Shown here in pieces: positions 1 through 6,768 of a stretch of 10,134 nt of DNA. Both the position numbers and the translations under genes were made by a program. The DNA is from J095 sp964407935 (GTDB taxonomy: Bacteria; Chloroflexota; Anaerolineae; 4572-78; J111). Below the pieces are notes generated by a model, which had not been told where the DNA came from, ran no database searches, and was given only the letters and a program-made list of their open reading frames with translations. The stretch lies in the NCBI GenBank assembly GCA_964407935.1, contig CAYOXS010000222.1:1-10134 (forward strand), read 5' to 3'. Within the stretch, counting starts at the first letter, position 1. Each line of letters begins with the position of its first letter.

Positions 1-1462
1 TGCGGCCCAAATCGTAGGTGATGCGCTCGCGCAGCGGCCCTTCGAGCTGTTCAAACGGGGCCAGCACCGCCGCTTCGCCGGGGCGATAGACCACCTGTAC
101 CAGCAGACTGGCCCGCACCAAATCCAGCCCGGCGATGGCCTGGCTGAGCGCCTGGGCCACGTCGAACGGCTGCGGCGGGGTAAAGCCGGGAAAGGCCAGC
201 CGGGCCAGCGTGAGCGCGGTTTTGGCCGCCGGTTCCTCGTTGAGCGGGCGCGAGGGGCGGTGCGAGCGGGCCGGCAGGCCGCGCTCCTGCATACGCTGGA
301 TGAATGAAAAACGCAGCGCATCGCTGACAAACGGGGCCAGCACCACAATTTCGCCGGGCGGCGTACCAGCCCGGATGAGCGCGGCAATTTTGTCGATGAC
401 CCAGGTTAGCATTTGCGGGTAAAAGCGTACCTGCTCAAAGGTGAACACCCGGCGGGGGTCGATGTCCACTTTGGATTTTTGATTTGCGATTTTCGATTTT
501 TTACTTTTGCGCCGACTCGCTGATTCGCCGGCTGCCGGCGGGTAGCGCAGCAGTTCGGCCAGCCGCTGGCCGAGCGCCAGCATATCCGGCGGGGCCACCC
601 GCGACTCGGTGAGCCGCTCGGTTTGCTGGCCGAGCGAGGCCAGCCCGGCGGCGGTGCGCCAGTTAGCCCCCAGAAAAATGCGGAAACCGGCGTCTTCGTC
701 GTTGACCAGCAGCGCCGATTCGGCCTGCGGCAGCCAGTCCCGCAGCACCGAGTGGGCAAAGGGGGTGTCCTCTTCAATGTTGTCGATAATCAGGTGGCGG
801 TAGCGGCCGGTGAGAAACTGGCGCACGCCGGCCACCGGCCACAAATGGCGGTGAAACGTTTCAATCCGCAGCGAAAAGTCCAGCAGGTTGCGGGTCAGGC
901 AATAATCGCGGAAGCGGTTAACGCAGGCCTGGGTGTGCTCCAGCGCCACCCGGCTGGCCGGCTCCAGCGTCAGCGAGGCCGCCAGCAGCCCGCCAACTTC
1001 GGTGTGAGGCAGGCCGATGAGCGCCGCTTTGTTGAGGTTGTCCAAAATCTGGCTCATCAGCCGGGGCAAAGAAATAGTGACCGGCACTACCTGCGGATCG
1101 AAATAGCCCTGCCGCAGCAGCGGGCTGATGGCCTGCCGCAAATAGTACTGGGCGGTTTCGATGGTGAGAAAGATGGGCGGCTGGTGCGGCCGGCCAAACC
1201 CACTGGAAACCGCGCCCAGCGGCCAGAAAAGGTCGATGGTTTTTTGGGCCAGACCGTTGAGGGTGAGCACATCGACCGGGCCGGAGCCGGGCAGGTTTGG
1301 CTGGCGCAGCACCTGGCGGTAGGGCTGGGCCAGGGTTTGCTGCGGCACCAGCACCAAAATAGAATTGGCCGGCACGTTGCTGGCCAACAGGCTCTGAAGG
1401 TGCGCCACGGCCCGGGTTGTTTTGCCGGTTCCGGCCGGCCCGCTGATAAAAGTGACTGACAC
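1..1462 (-). CDS. UvrD/AddB-like helicase-type P-loop protein, N-terminal part (runs off the left edge)
   Basis: An open frame of 487 codons has no stop down to the window edge, so the C-terminus is missing. I place the start at GTG 1462, which follows AAAGG by 8 bases and sits just downstream of a good promoter. The N-terminus has a perfect Walker A, GPAGTGKT (residues 8-15), then a UvrD/AddB-like strand ILVLVPQQ near residue 35. A Walker B-like strand LIIDNIEED lies at 224-232. A second helicase lobe follows: an FTFEQVRFYPQML segment near 340-352, then GTPPGEIVVLAP near 366-377, as in the UvrD C-terminal domain. The family translocates on or unwinds DNA in repair and recombination. The position expected for the catalytic Glu of motif II is Asn (N228), so activity may be altered, as in AddB/RecC-type subunits. 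Residues ~316-332 are a Lys/Ser-rich insert encoded by an AT-rich repeat. The exact subfamily cannot be settled without the C-terminus, where AddB would carry a nuclease. Confidence 0.8.
   Translation of the reverse strand, partial: MSVTFISGPAGTGKTTRAVAHLQSLLASNVPANSILVLVPQQTLAQPYRQVLRQPNLPGSGPVDVLTLNGLAQKTIDLFWPLGAVSSGFGRPHQPPIFLTIETAQYYLRQAISPLLRQGYFDPQVVPVTISLPRLMSQILDNLNKAALIGLPHTEVGGLLAASLTLEPASRVALEHTQACVNRFRDYCLTRNLLDFSLRIETFHRHLWPVAGVRQFLTGRYRHLIIDNIEEDTPFAHSVLRDWLPQAESALLVNDEDAGFRIFLGANWRTAAGLASLGQQTERLTESRVAPPDMLALGQRLAELLRYPPAAGESASRRKSKKSKIANQKSKVDIDPRRVFTFEQVRFYPQMLTWVIDKIAALIRAGTPPGEIVVLAPFVSDALRFSFIQRMQERGLPARSHRPSRPLNEEPAAKTALTLARLAFPGFTPPQPFDVAQALSQAIAGLDLVRASLLVQVVYRPGEAAVLAPFEQLEGPLRERITYDLGR
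471..510. repeat. AT-rich short-period repeat read in frame inside the helicase-like gene
   Basis: Forty bases of near-tandem units of the type GATTTTTGATTTGCGATTTT sit within otherwise GC-rich coding sequence. On the coding strand they give a Lys/Ser/Asn-rich stretch (KSKKSKIANQKSK, about residues 318-330). Repeats of this form usually occur between genes in environmental bacterial genomes. Here it is read through without a frameshift, in the linker between the two helicase lobes. Confidence 0.6.
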
Positions 1463-1491
1463 AGGCAAAACCTTTTGCAGTGAATGCAAAG

Positions 1492-1520
1492 ATTTTAGCA
1501 CAAATGAGCGAGGATGTGAA
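1492..1520 (-). promoter_or_regulatory. Candidate sigma70-type promoter of the helicase-like gene
   Basis: On the minus strand, -35 TTCACA (1520-1515) and -10 TAAAAT (1497-1492) are separated by exactly 17 bases. Each hexamer matches the consensus at five of six positions. Transcription would start about 20 bases before the GTG at 1462. The promoter lies in the 74-base gap after the receiver-PAS gene, so the helicase-like gene need not depend on read-through from that gene. Confidence 0.55.
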
Positions 1521-1536
1521 ACACAACCGCCGCCAA

Positions 1537-2298
1537 TTACGGCCGGTCTATTTTTTGCATCTCCTCATTGAGGCAATCGGTGCAGATGGAGTGGGTTACT
1601 TTGGCCGTAGTATGCTCGATAATGTACTGATCGAGCGGCTGCCAGTGGCCGTTTTCGCCGAGGATTTTTTTGCCGCACCAGGCGCAGATAGGCAGCATCC
1701 CTTTGAGGCGTTTGGTTTCGGTGATGTTACGGCCAATGGTGGCAATCGATGTGATTTCTCCGGCAGCATTTTTAACCGGATAAATGTGAATGTTAAACCA
1801 GAAACGCTCGCCATTCCAGATGATTTCGGTTTCGGTGGTGGTGCCTTTGCCGGTTTGNNNNNNNNNNNNNNNNNNNNNNNNNNNNNNNNNNNNNNNNNNN
1901 NNNNNNNNNNNNNNNNNNNNNNNNNNNNNNNNNNNNNNNNNNNNNNNNNNNNNNNNNATGTGCAGGTCGCGCATCTGAAAGGGCTTGACCAGATAGCCAA
2001 ACGGGCCGGAAACCTTGGCCCGCTGCAAGGTTTGCTCATCGGAATGGGCGGTTAAAAAAATCACCGGGATGGCCCGCCGGGCGGTGATGTGGCCCGCCGC
2101 CTCTATCCCGTCCATTTTGCCTTTGAGCATAATGTCCATCAGCACCAGATCGGGCGCCAGCAGCTCAACCAGTTCAATGGCCCGTTCGCCGGTCATGGCC
2201 ATATCGGCTACCTGATACCCCAATTTTTCCAGGCGCGTTTTCATTTCCAGGGCGATAATACTTTCATCTTCGACAATGAGTATTCGTTTTTGATCCAT
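1537..2298 (-). CDS. Receiver-PAS signalling protein with a CxxC...CxxC tail, interrupted by an assembly gap
   Basis: The N-terminal ~113 residues are a canonical receiver: acidic pair E10/D11, phospho-acceptor D55 in LMDIML, T83 and K105 in LVKPF. After the 100-N gap comes the second half of a PAS/PAC domain, with W...IYPVKNAAGEI and ending GRNITETKR. The C-terminal ~50 residues read LPICAWCGKK ... HSICTDCL. This pairs two CxxC motifs around a WQPLDQYI segment and probably binds a metal. I see no histidine kinase, cyclase or DNA-binding output. It is most likely a cytoplasmic relay or sensory adaptor phosphorylated by an unlinked kinase. The start ATG 2298 is preceded closely by AAGGGG (2 bases away, tighter than usual). 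The N-terminal part of PAS and the last helix of the receiver are missing in the gap, so the listed length is not the true length. The frame agrees on both sides of the gap. Confidence 0.85.
   Translation of the reverse strand: MDQKRILIVEDESIIALEMKTRLEKLGYQVADMAMTGERAIELVELLAPDLVLMDIMLKGKMDGIEAAGHITARRAIPVIFLTAHSDEQTLQRAKVSGPFGYLVKPFQMRDLHXXXXXXXXXXXXXXXXXXXXXXXXXXXXXXXXXXQTGKGTTTETEIIWNGERFWFNIHIYPVKNAAGEITSIATIGRNITETKRLKGMLPICAWCGKKILGENGHWQPLDQYIIEHTTAKVTHSICTDCLNEEMQKIDRP
1858..1957. other. Assembly gap of exactly 100 Ns
   Basis: Exactly 100 undetermined bases interrupt the receiver-PAS gene. This is the usual placeholder for a scaffold join of unknown size. The missing protein should include the last receiver helix, a linker and the first half of PAS. 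I estimate 80-90 residues, so the real gap is more likely about 250 bases than 100. Confidence 0.95.
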
Positions 2299-2443
2299 TT
2301 CCCCTTATTCCGAGGTTGGCTGCGCCCGGTTACTCAATAATTCCCGTTATTGCCTGTAAATGCCAATCGTCGATTATCCGTACGCAATCACTTTAACAGT
2401 TACAATTTTCTTTGTGCCGGTTTCTTTTGGTAAAGTATAAGGG

Positions 2444-2470
2444 ATTATACGCGACCGCGGTCAAAAACAA
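2444..2470 (-). promoter_or_regulatory. Possible promoter for the receiver-PAS gene
   Basis: On the minus strand a perfect -10 TATAAT lies at 2449-2444. The best -35 is TTGTTT (2470-2465) with a 15-base spacer, which is weak. A transcript from here would have a leader of about 140 bases before the ATG at 2298. I see no convincing regulatory fold in that leader. Confidence 0.3.
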
Positions 2471-2505
2471 AGAATCTGCCGCAGCGCGCCCCAAAAATTT
2501 CTTAA

Positions 2506-2634
2506 TTGAGCGGAATTGGAACTATTCATTTGTACGAAAAACACGGTTTTGTAAAAGAAGGGCGGCTGCGCCGCTACGCTTTTAAAAACGGGCAGTTTGC
2601 CGATGTTTTTATCATGGCGAGGATCAGGGAATAA
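2506..2634 (+). pseudogene. C-terminal relic of a GNAT-family N-acetyltransferase
   Basis: In one plus-strand frame the bases from about 2521 read LYEKHGFVKEGRLRRY, then KNGQFADVFIMAR, and stop at TAA 2632. This is the typical end of a GNAT (RimI-like) acetyltransferase: the LYEKxGFxxEGxxR element that helps hold acetyl-CoA, followed by the last strand ending in MA(R/K). A stop codon (TAA 2503-2505) lies only a few codons upstream in the same frame. The sequence before 2520 does not continue the fold, and no start codon or ribosome site fits. About 100 N-terminal residues of a normal GNAT are absent, so this is a decayed fragment, not a functional gene. The fragment itself is still clean, which suggests recent truncation. 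Confidence 0.7.
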
Positions 2635-2707
2635 CCGGCTGCCCAGTAACACCAAACTTATTTGGCAAGCCAGCTATCTGACACGTTGAGTTTACGGCTT
2701 TTGAACC

Positions 2708-2788
2708 GGACACAGATACCACAGATTTTCACAGATTCATGTCTGGTTTTTCAACCTGAATCTGTGTGGTCTGTGTTAATCTGTGTCC
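2708..2788. repeat. Large CACAGAT-type inverted repeat, probable terminator of the kinase-ATPase gene
   Basis: The left arm (2708-2739) contains CACAGAT three times, and the right arm (2757-2788) contains TCTGTG-type units in the opposite orientation. The outer ends GGACACAGAT/ATCTGTGTCC and the inner ends AGATTCA/TGAATCT pair perfectly; the middle is offset by a base or two. The loop contains a small perfect hairpin, GGTT-TTTC-AACC. It begins 15 bases beyond the stop of the 2803-6486 gene, so a transcript of that gene would end in it. Similar CACAGATT repeats recur between genes in several environmental phyla; dispersal in this genome is inferred. Confidence 0.7.
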
Positions 2789-2802
2789 CAGATTTAAAAC
2801 TG

Positions 2803-5800
2803 TCAGGGAGCTTGTTTGGCGGCCAGAATCTCGCGGTTGATGGGGATGTTGTTTAAAAACCCGGCCCGCAGTTGCTCATCGGTGATGAGGTTGGCCCGAC
2901 GCAGCACATCGCTGTGGGCTTTTTGCAGGTACCGGCGCGAGGTATCAAACTGGCCCATCGCGCCGCTGATTTTGCTGTGGGTGTAGTAAATTTCGGCGGC
3001 GGTCACTTTGGGCGATTCGATGTAGGTGATCTGCTCAAGCTGAGTCACGGCCCGGGTTGAACTTTTGAGCGCCTCCTGCAAATTCCGCAAGCCAAAAAAG
3101 CCGGCGGCCCGCAGATAGTAGCCCAAAAACTCGTGCTCCGGGTTGTGATACTGGGCGGCCATCTGAATGATCCGGTTGCTGAGCCGCACCGCGTTAGACA
3201 GGTTGTCTTCGCCGCCCAACTGCCGGTAAAAATCAGACAACGCCTGGTAACTCCGAAACAGCAGGCCCCAGTCCTTGCGCTCTTCCGCCAGCCGCAGCGC
3301 CTGCTCCAAATGAGCGCGCGCCTCATCGAACCGGCCGGTTGTGGCCAGCGCCACCCCCAGCGAAATAGTGGCCCGCAGCTCGCCGCGGGAATGGTGCGAT
3401 TTTTCAAATATCTCTTTGGCCTGCTGAAAGCTCTCCAGCGATTGCTGGTAATCGCCCAGGCTGTACCAAACATCGCCCAGGTGGTAAATATCCCAACCAA
3501 CCTGCAATGTCGCGCCGATGTCCTGCGCAATTTTGCGGGCCTGGGTTAAATACTGCTGCGCTTGCAGGTAGTTGTCCACCAGCATGGCCATGCCGGCCAT
3601 GCCCCACAGCGTCCAGGCCTCTTCGTAGGGGTTGTTGGTTTCACGACAAATTTCAATAGCCTGTTCAAAAAAGATGGCCGCCCGCTCCGGGTCGCGCAGG
3701 GTATCGGTATAGATGTTGCCGATGAGGGTGGTCAGCCGGCCCTGGCGCGGCCGGTCGTTGAGCTTTTGGGCCAGCTCCAGCGAGCGGGTGGCGTAGTCCA
3801 TCGCCTGGCTATCGCGCCGGGTCCACAACACGCGGGCAATGCGCTCCAGCGCGTACTGTTCGCCGCGTTGATTGCGGTTATCGTGGGCCACTTTCAGCGC
3901 TTTGCGAGCGGTCTCTTCGGCCTGATCCAGCTTGCCCACGTGCCAGTAGTAGGTGGACAGGCGAGACATCACCTCAACCCAGCGCTCTTTGTCGGCCATG
4001 GCTTCAGCCAGTTCCTGCAACGACTGGAGGATTGAAAATTCCCGTTCGCGGTCGCCCATCATATTGCACACGTTGCGCTGCCAGCTCAGCAGCTCAAACT
4101 GATCGCGCAGATTGGCCAATCGCTCGCCGCCGAGCAGTTCCGGAGCCACGTCTTCCAGAATTTCCACAGCCTGGCTCAAATATTCCAGCGCCTCGTCATT
4201 GGCGTAAAACTGGTAGGCGCGCTCGCCGGCCTGGCGCAAATAGGGCACGGCCCGTTCATCCTGCGCGCCGTTAATAAAGTGATTGGCTAAAATGGCCGGG
4301 TTGGCTACCCGCCGCTCGCCGGCCAGGGTTTCCATCGCCGCGGCCACCCGCCGGTGCAACTGCCGCCGCCGCAGCGGGCGCAGCTCTTCGTACAGGGTTT
4401 CGCGGATGAGCGCGTGCTGAAACTGATAAAAGATAACGAAGTCCGCGCCAGCCGCGCCGGTGGTCAGGTCTTCTATTTTAACCACCTCAATCAGTTGGGC
4501 CGACAGCGCCTCTTCGATGGCCCACTGGATCACGTCATCGGTGTAGGGGCTGGCTTCGACCAGTAAATTGAGCGGGAAACTGCGGCCAATCACGGCGGCC
4601 AGTTGCAGCAGTTCCAGCGTTTGCTTTTTAACAAAACCGAGCCGCTTGCCCAGCACCGCTTTGATGCTGCCGGGCACGTGAATAATTTGAGTATTGCGCT
4701 GCTCCCAGCGCCCTTCGTTGAGGCGAATTTGGCCGTCAACCGCCAGGCTTTTGACCGTTTCTTCAATGAACATCGGGTTGCCTTCGGTGGCCATGTACAC
4801 CGACGAAACAAATTGCCGGCTGACAGCATCGCCCAGCAGCGATTCCAGCATTTGCTGCACCACCTCGGCCGGCAGGCGGCGCAACTGCACCCGGTACACC
4901 AACTGCGCCGCTTCAAGGCTGGTGATGAGCCGGTTGGTGGGGTTGGTGTAGCTCAGCGCCACATCGCGGTAAGCGCCAGCCACCAGCAGCGAGGTTCCCT
5001 GCGCCTGGCCCAGCACCATTTCCAAAATAGCCAGGCTGCCCGGATCGGCAAAATGGAGATCGTCCAGCAGCAGCAGCGTGGGCTGCTCGTAGGCCATGTT
5101 CAGCAGAAAATTGGTAATTTGGTCCAGCAGCCGCGCCCGCTCCGCCGAAGGTTCCAGCGGCGGGTTGGGTAGAATCGCGCCCAGTTTTTCGGTGAGCTGC
5201 GGCACCAGTTTGACCACTTCGCCGGCAATGGAGCCGGGCATCTGCTTGCGCAGCACTTCGGCGGATTGTTCGCGAATGTAGTTGCGTAAAATGGCCGCCA
5301 CCACCGCGTAGGGCGTGCCCACATCCTGCTCGCGGGCCGCGCCGTGCAGCAGGTAACCATCGCGCAGTTTGGTGTACACTTCCAGCTCGCGCAGCAGCCG
5401 GGTTTTGCCAATGCCAGCCTCGCCGGAAATGAGCAGCATCGGTTCGATGCCCGGTTCACCGAGCCGGACCAGATCCCAGCGGCGTTTGAGTTCGGCCAGC
5501 TCTTTTTCCCGGCCAAACATTTTGCCCCGATCAATCCGCTCCAGTACCGCCTGCGGCGAGGTGAACGGGTCCAGCGGCGCGGCCTGGGCCACCGACACCC
5601 CAACCGGCTGGCCGGCGCTGTCGGCTTTTAGGCGCAGCAAAACAGGCGCCAGATCGCGGCGCACATCCGTGGCCGAAGGGTAACGGTCGGCGGGCTTCTT
5701 GGTGAGCAGCTTCAAAATTACAGGTTGCAGGTCGTCGGGGATGGCCGGGTTGTAGTGTTGGGGCGGCACGACCGCGGCGTGAATATGCTGCGAAATCACC

Positions 5801-6486
5801 GTAAGCGGGTCATCGCCGGAAAAGGGGCGGCGGCCGGTGAACAGTTCGTACATCATCACGCCCACCGCGTACAGGTCGGCGCGATGGTCACCCGGCTCAC
5901 CAACGGCCAGTTCCGGGGCCAGGTAGGCGGCGGTGCCGGCCACCAGCCCGGCCTGGGTTAACCGCGACTGGCCTTCGATGCGGGCCAGGCCAAAATCCAT
6001 CACTTTAACCTGATTATCGGGCGTGATCATCACGTTTTCCGGTTTGAGGTCGCGGTGAATAACTTTGTGGGCGTGCGAATATTCCAGCGCGGCCAGAATA
6101 TCATCGATAATCGGCACAGATTTTTCAAACGGCATCAGGCTGGGAGCGTAGCTGTTGTCCAGCTCCCACAAATCCTGGCCGGGAATGTACTCGATGACCA
6201 GATAGGGCTGGCCGCGTTCTTCGGCGTAATCATACAGTGTGATGATGTTGGGATGGTTGAGCCGGGCCACCGAGCGGGCTTCGCTGCGGAAACGTTCCAG
6301 CTTGTCGCTGGCCATGTGGCTTTCGGCCAGCAGAATTTTGATGGCCACCGTGCGTTTCAGCTCCTCGTCCTCGGCTTTAAAAACCACACCGGCCCCGCCT
6401 TCGCCCAACTGCTCTTGCAGGCGGTACCGGTTGTTGAGCAACGAGCCAATTTCAATAGGTTGTGAAATATGATGTCGTCTGAACAT
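2803..6486 (-). CDS. Ser/Thr protein kinase fused to an AAA/STAND-type ATPase and TPR repeats (PknK-like architecture)
   Basis: Residues ~19-280 form a complete Hanks-type kinase: glycine loop GEGGAG (28-33), K50 in VAIK, HRD at 144-146, DFG at 164-166 and APE at 190-192. Next comes an ATPase module: entry motif FGREKEL (324-330), Walker A GEAGIGKT (355-362) and Walker B LLLLDD (471-476). From about residue 745 to the end are roughly ten TPR-like helical pairs. No membrane segment or signal peptide is visible, so the protein should be cytoplasmic. Kinase plus MalT-like ATPase plus TPR is the architecture of PknK, where the ATPase/TPR part is thought to sense a ligand or partner. Unlike MalT-family regulators I see no C-terminal LuxR helix-turn-helix. 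I chose ATG 6486 (1227 residues) over the in-frame upstream start at 6588 because AAGGA lies 7 bases before it and a strong promoter overlaps the longer form. Substrates are unknown. Confidence 0.92.
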   Translation of the reverse strand: MFRRHHISQPIEIGSLLNNRYRLQEQLGEGGAGVVFKAEDEELKRTVAIKILLAESHMASDKLERFRSEARSVARLNHPNIITLYDYAEERGQPYLVIEYIPGQDLWELDNSYAPSLMPFEKSVPIIDDILAALEYSHAHKVIHRDLKPENVMITPDNQVKVMDFGLARIEGQSRLTQAGLVAGTAAYLAPELAVGEPGDHRADLYAVGVMMYELFTGRRPFSGDDPLTVISQHIHAAVVPPQHYNPAIPDDLQPVILKLLTKKPADRYPSATDVRRDLAPVLLRLKADSAGQPVGVSVAQAAPLDPFTSPQAVLERIDRGKMFGREKELAELKRRWDLVRLGEPGIEPMLLISGEAGIGKTRLLRELEVYTKLRDGYLLHGAAREQDVGTPYAVVAAILRNYIREQSAEVLRKQMPGSIAGEVVKLVPQLTEKLGAILPNPPLEPSAERARLLDQITNFLLNMAYEQPTLLLLDDLHFADPGSLAILEMVLGQAQGTSLLVAGAYRDVALSYTNPTNRLITSLEAAQLVYRVQLRRLPAEVVQQMLESLLGDAVSRQFVSSVYMATEGNPMFIEETVKSLAVDGQIRLNEGRWEQRNTQIIHVPGSIKAVLGKRLGFVKKQTLELLQLAAVIGRSFPLNLLVEASPYTDDVIQWAIEEALSAQLIEVVKIEDLTTGAAGADFVIFYQFQHALIRETLYEELRPLRRRQLHRRVAAAMETLAGERRVANPAILANHFINGAQDERAVPYLRQAGERAYQFYANDEALEYLSQAVEILEDVAPELLGGERLANLRDQFELLSWQRNVCNMMGDREREFSILQSLQELAEAMADKERWVEVMSRLSTYYWHVGKLDQAEETARKALKVAHDNRNQRGEQYALERIARVLWTRRDSQAMDYATRSLELAQKLNDRPRQGRLTTLIGNIYTDTLRDPERAAIFFEQAIEICRETNNPYEEAWTLWGMAGMAMLVDNYLQAQQYLTQARKIAQDIGATLQVGWDIYHLGDVWYSLGDYQQSLESFQQAKEIFEKSHHSRGELRATISLGVALATTGRFDEARAHLEQALRLAEERKDWGLLFRSYQALSDFYRQLGGEDNLSNAVRLSNRIIQMAAQYHNPEHEFLGYYLRAAGFFGLRNLQEALKSSTRAVTQLEQITYIESPKVTAAEIYYTHSKISGAMGQFDTSRRYLQKAHSDVLRRANLITDEQLRAGFLNNIPINREILAAKQAP

Positions 6487-6511
6487 ATTACTATCCTTGC
6501 GCGCCGCCCCC

Positions 6512-6540
6512 ATTTTGGTTGCTTCCGGCCCGATTGTCAA
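6512..6540 (-). promoter_or_regulatory. Candidate sigma70-type promoter of the kinase-ATPase gene
   Basis: On the minus strand a perfect -35 TTGACA (6540-6535) is followed after 17 bases by -10 CAAAAT (6517-6512, four of six). Transcription would start near 6505, giving a leader of about 20 bases that contains AAGGA before ATG 6486. This placement rules out the longer reading that starts at 6588. Confidence 0.6.
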
Positions 6541-6642
6541 CTTTAAATTGCCGCGCCGCAATACTATACCACAGCCTCGCCGGAGCATCCCACCCGGAGG
6601 CGTATTTTATTTGATTGGCCCGGTTCATTGTATAATCGGTAA

Positions 6643-6705
6643 CTACTCCCCGCTCACCCCCCCACCCCCTGTGAGGGAAGGGGGTTAGCGGGATGGGGGA
6701 AGTAG
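6643..6705. repeat. GC-rich palindromic intergenic repeat
   Basis: CCCGCTCACCCCC (6649-6661) pairs with GGGGGTTAGCGGG (6680-6692) with one mismatch. An outer pair, CTACT (6643-6647) and AGTAG (6701-6705), extends the symmetry across a small bulge. The loop has a minor CCCT-GTG-AGGG hairpin. This resembles the common REP-like elements that translate spuriously as PLTPFPHRG. It sits between the divergent genes at 6486 and 6769. A transcript into the 6769 gene from further upstream would have to cross it, so it could attenuate or insulate. Confidence 0.65.
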
Positions 6706-6768
6706 CAACTAAAAATCCGTTTGCGCCTGCAATAGCGCTACTCCACATTAAATAAACGAGCGAGCGAG

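Noticed and set aside
471..510. CRISPR or tandem-repeat array
   Set aside because: Units are short and imperfect, with no spacers; it is a simple AT-rich repeat within a gene.
406..777. Long minus-strand frame overlapping the left-edge gene
   Set aside because: It is in a different frame from the continuous 487-codon helicase-like frame and shows no motifs; its residues follow the GC-rich codon pattern of the true gene.
623..1459. 278-codon plus-strand frame opposite the helicase-like gene
   Set aside because: Antisense shadow rich in Gln, Arg and Gly; the minus-strand frame carries the recognisable Walker motifs.
2412..2441. Plus-strand promoter TTGTGC-18-TATAAG upstream of the GNAT relic
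   Set aside because: Weak hexamers, no intact gene downstream, and it overlaps the minus-strand candidate for the receiver-PAS gene.
6631..6636. Perfect plus-strand TATAAT ahead of the orphan gene
   Set aside because: No acceptable -35 at 16-18 bases; the nearest TTGATT is only 14 bases away, so it is not listed as a promoter.
6491..6748. 85-codon minus-strand frame upstream of the kinase-ATPase gene
   Set aside because: It translates through the promoter and the palindromic repeat (PLTPFPHRG-type) and has no ribosome site.
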